From a virus, in IMG/VR virus record IMGVR_UViG_3300008266_000413, positions 1 through 49,073 of that record: 49,073 nucleotides of DNA. The stretch is one strand, 5' to 3'. Under the pieces are notes generated by a model. It did not search any database and was not told the origin of the DNA. It worked only from the letters and a program-made list of their open reading frames with translations. How positions within the stretch are numbered: the stretch's first letter is position 1; every line of letters begins with the position of its first letter. Shown piece by piece: positions 13,568 to 21,494 of this stretch. The translations under genes were made by a program, and so were the position numbers.

Positions 13568-14754
13568 GCGAGGAACGCCGTTTGCAGAAGGCCAAGATAA
13601 CCCTGATGCGCAATGAGAAGTTCGCGTTGTTCAGCGGTATCTTGATGATTGGCCGTACGTCAGTAGACGATAACGTGCCGACTGCGTGTACCAATGGGCG
13701 CGATGAGAAGTATGGTCGTGCGTTTATTAAGAAGCTAAACGATAAGGAGCTAGCCTTTGTTGTGATGCACGAGGGTATGCACAAAGGGTATCGTCACTTG
13801 ACTACGTGGAAGAAGCTACATGCCGAGAATCCGGTGTTGGCTAATTGCGCGTGTGACTACGTGATTAACTTGGAACTCAAAGACCTAGACCCTGATGAGC
13901 GCGTCATTGCTATGCCTAAGTACCGAGATGGTGAGCACAAGGGCAAAGTCATGGGCTTGGTTGATGAGAAGTATCGCGGCATGAACGCTAAGCAGGTGTT
14001 CGACCTACTGAAGCAGGAGCACGGCGATGGTGAGGGCGGCGATGGATTCGATGAGCATGACTGGGAGGGTGCCAAGGAACTAACCGAGGAGGAGAAGAAG
14101 AAACTCGAACGTGACATCGATCAGGCTATGCGGCAAGGCGTAATGGCGCACCAGAAATTGGTGGGCAAAGGAACTGGTGGTCTTTCCCGCGAGTTGCAAG
14201 ATTTGCTTGAACCAAAGATCGATTGGCGTGAGGTGTTGCGTGAGTTCGTTAAGTCTACGTGCCGAGCCAAGGACACATCGTCATGGCGCAGACCAAACCG
14301 GCGGTATCTGTCTACCGGTACGTATATGCCGAGCATGATCGGTGAGCGCGTGGGGCACCTAGTTGTCGCTGTGGATACGTCAGGTTCCATTGGCGATGCC
14401 GAGCTTGCCGAGTTCTTGTCTGAGGTGAAAGGTATTGCCGAGGAGGTCAACCCTGAGAAGGTGGACTTGCTGTACTGGGATAGCGAGGTAGCTGCGCACG
14501 AGGAGTATAGCGATGCGGATGTGCCTAACATTGTTAGCTCAACCAAACCTGCGGGGGGTGGTGGTACTTCACCTAGCTGCGTATCGGCATACATCGCCGA
14601 GAAGAAGATCGAACCCGAGTGCATCATCGTGCTGACTGATGGCGTGGTGGGTAACGACTGGGGTAAGGACTGGAACGCACCGCTACTGTGGGTGATCACT
14701 GGAGGTAACCGAGTGATGGCTGAGATCGGCAAGACTATCCACGTGGAGCGATGA
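13564..14754 (+). CDS. VWA-domain protein with HExxH metallopeptidase-like domain, 396 aa
   Basis: The N-terminal half carries HEGMH (residues 69-73) after a hydrophobic strand, as in zinc metallopeptidase-like domains fused to VWA-like domains. The C-terminal half is a von Willebrand A-type domain with the MIDAS start VDTSGSIG (about residues 270-277) and later the aspartate strand IIVLTDGVVG. An acidic Glu/Lys/Asp linker joins them. It is the expected partner of the upstream MoxR ATPase. The zincin may be active or only structural. Palindrome copy 15 lies in the VWA part as Pro-Asn-Ile-Val-Ser. Confidence 0.85.
   Translation: MSEERRLQKAKITLMRNEKFALFSGILMIGRTSVDDNVPTACTNGRDEKYGRAFIKKLNDKELAFVVMHEGMHKGYRHLTTWKKLHAENPVLANCACDYVINLELKDLDPDERVIAMPKYRDGEHKGKVMGLVDEKYRGMNAKQVFDLLKQEHGDGEGGDGFDEHDWEGAKELTEEEKKKLERDIDQAMRQGVMAHQKLVGKGTGGLSRELQDLLEPKIDWREVLREFVKSTCRAKDTSSWRRPNRRYLSTGTYMPSMIGERVGHLVVAVDTSGSIGDAELAEFLSEVKGIAEEVNPEKVDLLYWDSEVAAHEEYSDADVPNIVSSTKPAGGGGTSPSCVSAYIAEKKIEPECIIVLTDGVVGNDWGKDWNAPLLWVITGGNRVMAEIGKTIHVER
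14525..14537. repeat. CTAACANTGTTAG palindrome, copy 15
   Basis: Centre base T. Inside the VWA-domain gene, read as CCT AAC ATT GTT AGC. Confidence 0.9.
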
Positions 14755-15011
14755 TGGCTATAACGAGAAAGCAACTACTTAAAGAGTTACTGCCGGGACT
14801 TAACAGACTATTCGGTATGGAGTATGAAAAGATAGTTACCGAGTATCACGCTAGGCGTACCAACCACGACCCAACGCTTTGGAAGGTAGTAGAGATACAT
14901 CGCAAAGGGAAAGTTGTAGTAGGGGAGAAGGAGCTTGCGACTGATTTGAAACGGAATCGGGCGGAAGCATTGGTGAGGTTATTACGTAGTAATCAACAAC
15001 AGGGGAGCTAA
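14754..15011 (+). CDS. Small basic hypothetical protein, 85 aa
   Basis: Start chosen at ATG 14754 (MAITRKQLLKELLPGLNRLF), 5 nt after GGAG; the ATG three bases earlier leaves too short a spacer. It overlaps the VWA stop. It is basic, with a helix-strand-helix pattern. It may belong to the same module; function unknown. Confidence 0.75.
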   Translation: MAITRKQLLKELLPGLNRLFGMEYEKIVTEYHARRTNHDPTLWKVVEIHRKGKVVVGEKELATDLKRNRAEALVRLLRSNQQQGS

Positions 15012-15013
15012 TT

Positions 15014-15868
15014 ATGAGCATAGCAGCTAGCGCAGTATTGGTAGAGCTAAACATTTCCGTTTGGCCTGCATCGAAGGTGGACAAAGAGATGACCGAGCAG
15101 GTCAACAACGATGCCGGTGCGGTACACGGCGCGGCACAGACTAAGAAGAACCTATTCGCAGGTACCAGTATGCGTAAGGACATCGAGAAGTTTGCTGCCC
15201 GAGTTCGCCTGTTTCACAATCAGCATACGTTGCCGTGGGCTGACAAGGGTGAGCGACTGTTGCCGACTAAGTTGTTCATGGACTACAAGCAAACGATGGA
15301 TGGCTACGCACAGACGTTTGACATTATGTGCGATAACTTCTTCAACTCTTACCCCGTACTAGTGGGGCAAGCACAGGCTAATCTAGGTTCGATGTACAAG
15401 GCTGACGATTATCCTGATATTGAGGAAGTACGAACCAAGTTTGGCTTTCGCCGTGCGGTGAACCCTATACCTGAAGCGGGGGACTTCCGACTCGATGTAG
15501 GTAACGATGCACTGGAGGAGATCAAGCAGGACTACGCCCGTAAGTTTGACGAGCGACTCGCCGATGCAATGAAAGCACCGTGGGAGCGGCTGCATAAAAT
15601 CTTATCCGACATGAGTACCAAGCTGACCGACAAGGAAGGCGAGGAGGGTAAGAAGCGGTACCACGAGACTCTGGTTACTAACGCACAGGAGATGTGTGAG
15701 CTGCTGACTAAGTTGAATGTCACCAACGACCCGAAGCTTGAGCAAGCTAGACGTAGCCTTGAGCTAACAGTGTTAGGCGTGGACATCGAGGACATCAAAG
15801 AAAGTCCGGTGGTGCGTAGCGATGTGAAGAACAAAGTCGATGACATCCTGAAACGTTTTGATTGGTAA
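15014..15868 (+). CDS. Third component of the AAA/VWA module, 284 aa (DUF3150-like?)
   Basis: Almost wholly helical and charged. The N-terminus (MSIAASAVLVELNISVWPAS) carries a strand and a Trp, followed by long helices and a final RSDVKNKVDDILKRFDW. Proteins of this kind (DUF3150) are, as I recall, found beside MoxR/CobS-like ATPases and VWA proteins in phages and conjugative elements. The assignment is from pattern and neighbourhood, not alignment. Palindrome copy 16 is read as Leu-Thr-Val-Leu. A role as a scaffold or regulator of the ATPase is inference. Confidence 0.55.
   Translation: MSIAASAVLVELNISVWPASKVDKEMTEQVNNDAGAVHGAAQTKKNLFAGTSMRKDIEKFAARVRLFHNQHTLPWADKGERLLPTKLFMDYKQTMDGYAQTFDIMCDNFFNSYPVLVGQAQANLGSMYKADDYPDIEEVRTKFGFRRAVNPIPEAGDFRLDVGNDALEEIKQDYARKFDERLADAMKAPWERLHKILSDMSTKLTDKEGEEGKKRYHETLVTNAQEMCELLTKLNVTNDPKLEQARRSLELTVLGVDIEDIKESPVVRSDVKNKVDDILKRFDW
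15764..15776. repeat. CTAACANTGTTAG palindrome, copy 16
   Basis: Centre base G. Inside the 284-residue gene, read as CTA ACA GTG TTA. Confidence 0.9.
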
Positions 15869-15877
15869 GGGGGACAT

Positions 15878-16753
15878 ATGAATTCATCAGATGTAATGAA
15901 GCTGCCGAACGTAAAGTACGGCGAGAAGTGGGCAGAAATTGAACAGGCTAACCTACCCGTAGTGTTACGCGCAGACCTTATGAAGGTAGTTTGGGAGCTA
16001 GCCACGACCCACCCACAGTGGGTGTTCTATATACACAAGTGTGACTTGTACAACAACGATGTCAAAACAGTGAGCGTGAATAGCTTCGAGGTGCGCATCG
16101 ATGGTGATGCAGTCGGGGTACTGTGGAATGTGTATTACCGTAACCAACATTGCATCGGTGTAAGCAACAAACGCATCAGTGCGCAGATGGATCGCGGCGA
16201 TATGAAACGCACAACCGATGTTTCCAAGGCGATACAGCTAGCGAAGAAGTACTTCGGTAAGAAGACTGCGATAGAGCTACTAGACGAAGGGTATGCAACC
16301 GCGAGGGATGTATTGAACGGTGCGGTGTGGGTTAAGGAGCGCAAAATGCGCAGCGAACTAGAACCCCTTCATATGATGGCGCATCAGTTCATGTTTGCTG
16401 ATGGCGCGGAGCAGTTCAAGGCGTACCTGAAACCCCAACCCGAGGGTGACAAAATGCTAGAGCATTACAACAAATACGTTGAGCTGACTAGGGAAAAAGA
16501 AATTGCCGAGTCGGTTAGTAATGGCTTCAAGGAAGATAAGACTTGCCTTGTTATACTAGATAGTGGTACATACATTGTCAAGCGGGGGCAGCTACGACCA
16601 ACTACGTATACCGATGCCGACCTACCCGATTACTTGCGTGGCAAGATCGGCTTACTCAAGTTAGTAAATGCAAAGCAGATCATAGATGGAGTGGGCTGCC
16701 GTGTAGATGATAAGTCTTTTGTTGTTATGTCAGAGGAGGAAGCACCATGCTAA
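15878..16753 (+). CDS. Hypothetical protein, 291 aa
   Basis: MNSSDVMKLPNVKYGEKWAE begins a soluble mixed alpha/beta protein. Residues about 40-100 look like a sheet domain (WVFYIHKC, FEVRIDGDAVGVLWNVYY). The middle is helical with many Lys, and the C-terminal part has strands again (CLVILDSGTYIVKRG). It follows the 284-residue gene by 9 nt and overlaps the next by 7. No family or catalytic motif recognised. Confidence 0.78.
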   Translation: MNSSDVMKLPNVKYGEKWAEIEQANLPVVLRADLMKVVWELATTHPQWVFYIHKCDLYNNDVKTVSVNSFEVRIDGDAVGVLWNVYYRNQHCIGVSNKRISAQMDRGDMKRTTDVSKAIQLAKKYFGKKTAIELLDEGYATARDVLNGAVWVKERKMRSELEPLHMMAHQFMFADGAEQFKAYLKPQPEGDKMLEHYNKYVELTREKEIAESVSNGFKEDKTCLVILDSGTYIVKRGQLRPTTYTDADLPDYLRGKIGLLKLVNAKQIIDGVGCRVDDKSFVVMSEEEAPC

Positions 16754-16929
16754 AAGATGGTCAGTTCATTAAAGAGGAGCCGCCCGCAATCGGGGCGCAC
16801 TGGGTACCAACGCACAGGGAGGACATGATTACGCCGGAGGAGCGGTTCGCTCAGGACTTGTTGCTAGGTGCACGTGACTCTAAGACTTCCGTACTGTCGA
16901 AGGTACTAGGTAGAGTTTTAGGTATTTGA
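16747..16929 (+). CDS. Small hypothetical protein, 60 aa
   Basis: The start overlaps the end of the previous gene, with GAGGAGGAAG upstream. MLKDGQFIKEEPPAIGAHWV is Pro-rich and acidic, and the C-terminal part is a helix with Leu, Lys and Arg. No family recognised. Support is from coupling and the ribosome site. Confidence 0.65.
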   Translation: MLKDGQFIKEEPPAIGAHWVPTHREDMITPEERFAQDLLLGARDSKTSVLSKVLGRVLGI

Positions 16930-16944
16930 TGAGGAGCATTACGA

Positions 16945-17166
16945 ATGACAGGGATTGAAGAACTAAAACCTATTAAAGAACGCAGAGGGCGGGGCACTGG
17001 CAAGAAACCCGCACTGTTTTGTACCAGCTTGCGACTGCCAAAGGAGGTGATGGAGTATTTCAACAAACACTTCCCGTACACAAAGCAAGCGAAGATAAGA
17101 GAAATTCTTGCCGATTACGTTAAACAACAAGGAGCTAGCAATGGTAGCAAAGAAGAAAGCAGGTAG
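16945..17166 (+). CDS. Possible ribbon-helix-helix DNA-binding protein, 73 aa
   Basis: After a basic start (KERRGRGTGKK), the segment LFCTSLRLPKEVMEYFN reads like the strand and first helix of an Arc/MetJ-type ribbon-helix-helix protein. A second helix follows (AKIREILADYVKQ). Such dimers bind short palindromes, so it is one candidate for recognising CTAACANTGTTAG. Its C-terminus overlaps the next gene. The fold call is tentative. Confidence 0.5.
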   Translation: MTGIEELKPIKERRGRGTGKKPALFCTSLRLPKEVMEYFNKHFPYTKQAKIREILADYVKQQGASNGSKEESR

Positions 17167-17683
17167 ACCCAAGGGTAGTAAGAGCATAAAGCAGCGTCCG
17201 TTCGAACTCATTGATAAAAATGGCAAAAAGGTATCTAAGTCCGAGCTTATCCGTAAGTACGCAACTACGTTCCCTAACGCAAAGCCAATGGAGATAGCTA
17301 ACCACTATCGGTTACCAACTAAATTTGTGTACCAAGTGCTATGGTTGTGGCGCAAGGCAAACGCAGGGGTTGTGCCAGTGAAGTACGTGCACGAGGTAAC
17401 CAAGGCCGAAGTAGATAACCACGTAAAAACACAGCACGATGTAGTTACTGAACGTGTGGCTGCTGACGCAGGTGTAGACATGGTGAATCACCCACCGCAT
17501 TACACCGTAGGCGGCATTGAGACTATCGACTTCATCGAGGCTAAGCAGTTTTCTTATAACTTGGGCAATGTAGTGAAGTACCTTACACGTGCCGACCATA
17601 AGGGAAATCACTTGGAAGATTTGATGAAAGCCCGATGGTATCTTGATCGTGAGATTACCCGCATCACCCCGCCACTACCCTAA
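17141..17683 (+). CDS. DUF3310-type protein with basic N-terminal extension, 180 aa
   Basis: The C-terminal part (about residues 115-176) has the DUF3310 signature: VNHPPHYTVGGIETIDFIEA, then a Gly-Asn-x-x-Lys-Tyr-Leu core, Arg-Ala, and a final DLMKARWYLDRE helix. DUF3310 is frequent in phage replication regions and its function is unsettled. The N-terminus carries an AT-hook-like GRPKGSK and a possible helix-turn-helix (MEIANHYRLPTKFVYQVLWL). Start at ATG 17141, 7 nt after AAGGAG, is preferred to an upstream frame start. The stop codon lies inside palindrome copy 17. Confidence 0.8.
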   Translation: MVAKKKAGRPKGSKSIKQRPFELIDKNGKKVSKSELIRKYATTFPNAKPMEIANHYRLPTKFVYQVLWLWRKANAGVVPVKYVHEVTKAEVDNHVKTQHDVVTERVAADAGVDMVNHPPHYTVGGIETIDFIEAKQFSYNLGNVVKYLTRADHKGNHLEDLMKARWYLDREITRITPPLP

Positions 17684-17692
17684 CATTGTTAG
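17680..17692. repeat. CTAACANTGTTAG palindrome, copy 17 (over a stop codon)
   Basis: Centre base T. Its left arm provides the TAA stop of the DUF3310-type gene. Terminator T2 follows 12 bp later. Confidence 0.9.
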
Positions 17693-17704
17693 GTGCAAGG
17701 TCAA

Positions 17705-17726
17705 GCCGCCTCCGGGCGGCTTTTTT
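17705..17726 (+). terminator. Rho-independent terminator T2
   Basis: GCCGCC and GGCGGC pair around a TCCG loop and are followed by six T. It ends the MoxR/VWA to DUF3310 transcript. Confidence 0.95.
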
Positions 17727-17741
17727 ATTCGTTGAATACTC

Positions 17742-17769
17742 TTGACAAAGTACAGTCCTATGTTATATT
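17742..17769 (+). promoter_or_regulatory. Promoter P4 for the replication operon
   Basis: TTGACA followed 16 bp later by TATATT (a TATGTT is also possible slightly upstream). It lacks the TGTGGTATAAT core of P1-P3 and has no full palindrome in its leader, only the half-like ATTATGTTAGGAG that includes the ribosome site. It starts the polymerase and nuclease genes, so it may be timed differently from P1-P3. Confidence 0.75.
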
Positions 17770-17799
17770 TAAGGCCTGAACATTATGTTAGGAGCAGCG

Positions 17800-18147
17800 A
17801 TGAAAGCAGAAGTCCAAGTCGATAACTACGGCACCAACCTAAGCAACCTGCTGTGCCCCTCATGCAACGATGGGTATCTGCACCAAGGTATCGTTGAAGT
17901 TTACAACCGTCAAGAAGATGCCGAGCAGGTTAGAGCTACTATTATAGACGGTAGCGATGTTCTTTCCCATACTATTCCCAACGAGAAGTCCAACAACCCA
18001 AGTTCCCGCCGCACTGGCGTAGTCATTCACTTTGAGTGCGAACACTGCGATGATATCGATTTGAAGCTACGCATTGCTCAGCACAAGGGCATCACTTTAA
18101 TGGATTGGGAGTACGACAATGGCAGCAACGCCCGAATCAAAAGTTAA
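17800..18147 (+). CDS. Zinc-ribbon-like protein, 115 aa
   Basis: Start chosen at ATG 17800 (MKAEVQVDNYGTNLSNLLCP), 6 nt after AGGAG. CPSC (about residues 19-22) and CEHC (about 84-87) could bind one zinc ion, with beta-strands between (GVVIHFECEHC). First gene after P4. It overlaps the VRR-NUC gene by 29 nt. The role is unknown; the fold suggests nucleic-acid or protein binding. Confidence 0.75.
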   Translation: MKAEVQVDNYGTNLSNLLCPSCNDGYLHQGIVEVYNRQEDAEQVRATIIDGSDVLSHTIPNEKSNNPSSRRTGVVIHFECEHCDDIDLKLRIAQHKGITLMDWEYDNGSNARIKS

Positions 18148-18418
18148 GAAGAAGGTAGTCGATATTCTCAAGGCTCACGGTGTGTACTACTTCTTTCCTG
18201 CTACCCACGGGTTTGGCAGGTCAGGGGTACCAGACATTGTGTGCTGTATCAACGGCAAGTTCGCAGCGTTCGAGATCAAGGCTGGCAACAATCAGCCGAC
18301 TGCATTACAAGAACGTGAGATACGCCGCATACAGGAGACTAGGGGTATCGCCGCAGTCATAAGAGAAGCCAACATAGATTTGGTTACGACAATCATCAAG
18401 GAGCTAACGAATGGATGA
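18119..18418 (+). CDS. VRR-NUC domain nuclease, 99 aa
   Basis: A minimal PD-(D/E)XK nuclease: helix with TPESKVKKKVVDILKAHG, then GVPDIVCCING with the metal-binding Asp, then FAAFEIKAG with Glu and Lys, and the Gln-containing helix ALQEREIRRIQ. This is the single-domain VRR-NUC form common in phages, probably acting on branched or damaged DNA during replication or recombination. GGGAG precedes ATG by 8 nt. It overlaps the next gene by 8 nt. Confidence 0.88.
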   Translation: MAATPESKVKKKVVDILKAHGVYYFFPATHGFGRSGVPDIVCCINGKFAAFEIKAGNNQPTALQEREIRRIQETRGIAAVIREANIDLVTTIIKELTNG

Positions 18419-18848
18419 AGAAATGAGCATAGGCGTAAAGATATTATTGGAACGCGCTAAGTCTAATCCTGAAGAAGTGATGGATGACTACGGCAAATGG
18501 GGGCAGCTACGCGAAGCTGTGTATGGCTATGTAGAAAAGGGTGAACGCCGTCCGTGGATACGTGGACTGCGGCCTGACGAGATAGACCTGCTGTATGAAG
18601 CGTTTAGCACTCATGCGCGGCAAATATTTGACGACTACGTGCTGAAGAACGTGCTAAGTACTGACGAGAAGAAGGAAGAAAAGTCATTGCTATTCCCTAC
18701 GCCTGTTAGAGACCCTAACTACAATCCATATCTAAACGTAGCCCAACCCGGTTCGTGGGAAGCCGTAAAAGTACAGACTTCAAACACATCCGTAGTAGCC
18801 CAGCAGTCTTTAGTTGCTAGGCTTAAGCAAGAATTAGGTATCAAATGA
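18411..18848 (+). CDS. Hypothetical protein, 145 aa
   Basis: MDEEMSIGVKILLERAKSNP begins a helical, charged protein with a Trp-containing middle (KWGQLREAVYGYVEKGERRPW) and a Pro/Asn-rich linker before a final helix. AAGGAG lies 8 nt before ATG. It overlaps the DNA polymerase start by 4 nt, so a role with the polymerase is possible. No family recognised. Confidence 0.75.
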   Translation: MDEEMSIGVKILLERAKSNPEEVMDDYGKWGQLREAVYGYVEKGERRPWIRGLRPDEIDLLYEAFSTHARQIFDDYVLKNVLSTDEKKEEKSLLFPTPVRDPNYNPYLNVAQPGSWEAVKVQTSNTSVVAQQSLVARLKQELGIK

Positions 18849-20665
18849 AAATAATCACAATCGACTTTGAGACGTACTACGACAAGGATTTCAGCCTCAG
18901 TAAAATGACTACTGAAGAATACGTACGAAGCGATAAGTTTGAAGTAATCGGAGTGGGGGTGAAGGATGGACACGAAGCCGCAGTATGGTTCAGCGGGACT
19001 GACGAGCAGATTAAAGATTTCTTGGATTCTTTTGAACTTGATAGGCATCTTGTTCTCGCTCATAACGCTATCTTTGATGCTGCTATTCTCACTTGGCATT
19101 ATGGTATCAGCCCTCGCGGTTGGCTCGATACTCTTAGCATGGCACGTGCTATCCATACTATTGAAGTGGGTGGTTCCCTTGCGGCTTTGGCAAAGCATTA
19201 CGAGGTGGGGGAAAAAGGAAACGAAGTTATCCTCGCCATTGGAAAGCACCGTGCTGACTTTACCCCCGAAGCGTTAGAAGCATACGGCGGCTACTGCCGT
19301 AACGACTGCGACCTTACGTATTACATCTTCCAACTTATGTCCCACCAGTTCCCACAAAAGGAACTGAGACTAATTGATCTGACCATCCGCATGTTCTCGG
19401 AGCCGGTGCTGCGTCTGGATACACTCGCCTTGCAGAGTCACTTAATCTATGTGAGGGCGAAGAAGTTACAGTTAATGGCGAACGTAGACATCGAACGTGA
19501 TCACCTAATGAGTAACGAAAAGATGGCGAACACGCTAACACTGTTAGGTGTAGTGCCGCCCCGCAAGATCAGCCCGACCACAGGCAAAGAGACGTGGGCG
19601 TTTGCCAAGAACGATGAGGAGTTCAAGGCATTACTTGAGCACGAGAAACCGGCGGTTCAGTGTTTAATCGCGGCCCGTCTTGGCGTTAAGTCTACGTTGG
19701 AAGAGACTAGGACTGAGCGATTGATCGGCATCGGGCAGCGTGGCGCGTTGCCGGTACCCCTACGTTACTACGCTGCACACACAGGACGCTGGGGCGGTGA
19801 CGATAAGCTGAACCTACAAAACCTGCCACGTGGATCACCGTTGAAGAAGTGCATCATTGCCCCGGCTGGCTACATGCTTGTGGACTCTGATTCATCGCAG
19901 ATTGAAGCGCGAACGCTGGCTTGGCTTGCAGGACAGGATGATCTGGTGTCAGCCTTTGAAAGGGGAGAGGATGTCTATAAGATTATGGCCTCAGCCATCT
20001 ACGGTAAACCGGAGGCGGCGATTACGAAAGACGAGAGGTTCGTTGGTAAGACAACGATTCTGGGCGCAGGGTACGGCATGGGCGCGGCCAAGTTTCAGGC
20101 GCAGCTTAAAACGTTTGGCGTTGAAACTTCACTGGATGAGTGCAAACGTATCATTGAGGTCTACCGCAGGACTTACCCATTTATCCCCGAACTTTGGAAA
20201 GAAGCTGCGAAGGGTCTTGAAGCTATTGAGCGTAACGCGTCAACGACACTAGGCCGAGACGGGATACTAAAAGTTGAAGGGTCACAGGGTGTCAGCCTTC
20301 CAAATGGTTTGTATATGAAGTACCCCAACCTGCGTACCCTTAGAGCAAACGGTAAAGCCGAGATGGTCTACGATACCAAGAAAGGCAAAGTCGTAATACC
20401 TAACCGCATATACGGAGGTAAGGTTGTCGAAAATGTTTGCCAAGCGTTGGCACGGATCATCATTGGTGAGCAGATGTTAGTGGTAGCGAAGAAGTACAAA
20501 GTAGCTATGACTGTGCATGATGCTATTTGCTGCGTGGTGCCTGAACATGAAGCGCAGACAGGCAAAGAGTTTGTTGAGTTGTGTATGCGGATACGCCCTG
20601 AGTGGGCACCGGAGTTACCGCTCAACTGTGAAGCGGGCGTTGCTGATACTTATGGAGATTGTTAA
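18845..20665 (+). CDS. Family A DNA polymerase with 3'-5' exonuclease domain, 606 aa
   Basis: The N-terminal proofreading exonuclease shows Exo I IDFETYY (near residue 6), Exo II AHNAIFDAA and Exo III YCRNDCDLTYY. The polymerase domain shows motif A DSDSSQIEAR (about 347), motif B KTTILGAGYG (about 401) and motif C VHDAICC (about 557). Motif C reads His-Asp-Ala where most relatives read His-Asp-Glu. The size fits T7-like phage polymerases without the 5'-3' exonuclease domain. This is the replicative polymerase. Palindrome copy 18 is read as Leu-Thr-Leu-Leu. Confidence 0.96.
   Translation: MKIITIDFETYYDKDFSLSKMTTEEYVRSDKFEVIGVGVKDGHEAAVWFSGTDEQIKDFLDSFELDRHLVLAHNAIFDAAILTWHYGISPRGWLDTLSMARAIHTIEVGGSLAALAKHYEVGEKGNEVILAIGKHRADFTPEALEAYGGYCRNDCDLTYYIFQLMSHQFPQKELRLIDLTIRMFSEPVLRLDTLALQSHLIYVRAKKLQLMANVDIERDHLMSNEKMANTLTLLGVVPPRKISPTTGKETWAFAKNDEEFKALLEHEKPAVQCLIAARLGVKSTLEETRTERLIGIGQRGALPVPLRYYAAHTGRWGGDDKLNLQNLPRGSPLKKCIIAPAGYMLVDSDSSQIEARTLAWLAGQDDLVSAFERGEDVYKIMASAIYGKPEAAITKDERFVGKTTILGAGYGMGAAKFQAQLKTFGVETSLDECKRIIEVYRRTYPFIPELWKEAAKGLEAIERNASTTLGRDGILKVEGSQGVSLPNGLYMKYPNLRTLRANGKAEMVYDTKKGKVVIPNRIYGGKVVENVCQALARIIIGEQMLVVAKKYKVAMTVHDAICCVVPEHEAQTGKEFVELCMRIRPEWAPELPLNCEAGVADTYGDC
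19535..19547. repeat. CTAACANTGTTAG palindrome, copy 18
   Basis: Centre base C. Inside the DNA polymerase gene, read as CTA ACA CTG TTA. Confidence 0.9.
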
Positions 20666-20667
20666 TT

Positions 20668-20889
20668 ATGTTGCCTCAAAAATACCGCCAGATGTTGATA
20701 GCCGCCGCTGCGACAAAGAGCTTCTCAAAGATTGAAGATGCTATCACGTTGGTTAAAACGTTAGCCCCAGAGTATTTTATCTCCGGCGACAGTCCGAACA
20801 GAGGTGTTGTGCCAAGGTTAAAGTCCCGTGCTGATAACTTTATGATTAGAAATGCACTGTGGCGCAGAGGGGAAAAAATTGATAATTGA
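20668..20889 (+). CDS. Small hypothetical protein, 73 aa
   Basis: Start chosen at ATG 20668 (MLPQKYRQMLIAAAATKSFS), with GGAG about 10 nt upstream. It is helical and basic and ends with RNALWRRGEKIDN. It overlaps the next gene by 11 nt. Unknown function. Confidence 0.65.
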   Translation: MLPQKYRQMLIAAAATKSFSKIEDAITLVKTLAPEYFISGDSPNRGVVPRLKSRADNFMIRNALWRRGEKIDN

Positions 20890-21082
20890 AAGCGTTAGTT
20901 TTAAGCGCGTATGGGATTGGATCAATGAAGTGTGGGCTAAGTCTCTTATTGCGTTTGGTTTGTTCTTGATTGGTATCAGTATTGGACAGATTCAAGCCGA
21001 GAGCCGCATTGTGTCCGACTGCAAGTTTGCAGGAGCTTTTCGCGTTGAGATTCAAGCGTTTAACTGTCACCGGAGAATCTAG
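20879..21082 (+). CDS. Small membrane protein, 67 aa (TTG start)
   Basis: No ATG fits. A TTG at 20879 lies about 6 nt after AGGGG and gives a protein with ESVSFKRVWDWINEVWAKSL and then a transmembrane helix (LIAFGLFLIGISIG). The C-terminal half has two Cys. Its stop overlaps the next GTG start. The exact start is uncertain, but the frame looks coding. Confidence 0.55.
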   Translation: MIIESVSFKRVWDWINEVWAKSLIAFGLFLIGISIGQIQAESRIVSDCKFAGAFRVEIQAFNCHRRI

Positions 21083-21264
21083 TGAAGCCCCTTGAAATCG
21101 TAGCCGTTGCGTTTTACGTAGCTATCGCTATGTTCAGTTTGTACTACGGCAGCAAGGTCATGACAGAGGAGCCGCAGCTAATGTGTGGCGTGGCAGAGAT
21201 AAGCCCTGACTTCAGGGAAGCAGATCGTATGCGATGCAGACAACAGAGAGGACATAAGTTATGA
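21082..21264 (+). CDS. Small membrane protein, 60 aa (GTG start)
   Basis: GTG 21082 lies 7 nt after GGAG. The N-terminus MKPLEIVAVAFYVAIAMFSL forms a membrane anchor or signal-like segment, followed by a polar tail with two Cys and a basic end. It is the second membrane protein in a row after the polymerase block. Function unknown. Confidence 0.65.
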   Translation: MKPLEIVAVAFYVAIAMFSLYYGSKVMTEEPQLMCGVAEISPDFREADRMRCRQQRGHKL

Positions 21265-21494
21265 CTTGCCCAGACTGCGAGCGATACAAAGAGAGTGCCA
21301 AGAATTGGCGGCACAAAGCATATGAGTTATCCGGTCACCCGTTGCCGTGGGAAGGTGGCGATACGTGGGTAGGGCTGACGGAAGATGAGATAGCGCAGTT
21401 GATGTTTAAGTGTGACGTAATTGTCACTGGCCCTACGCAGTTTGATTTTGCCAACGCTATCGAAGCCAAGCTAAAGGAGAAGAACTTTGGATAG
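21261..21494 (+). CDS. Small hypothetical protein with N-terminal CxxC, 77 aa
   Basis: MTCPDCERYKESAKNWRHKA has a CxxC pair and a basic helix. The rest is acidic with Trp residues (PLPWEGGDTWVGLTEDEI). It overlaps both neighbours by 4-8 nt. It resembles small phage proteins of unknown role. Confidence 0.7.
   Translation: MTCPDCERYKESAKNWRHKAYELSGHPLPWEGGDTWVGLTEDEIAQLMFKCDVIVTGPTQFDFANAIEAKLKEKNFG

Noticed and set aside
14121-14774. Minus-strand open frame of 217 codons
   Set aside because: Antisense to the VWA gene, whose MIDAS and HExxH motifs make the plus strand certain.
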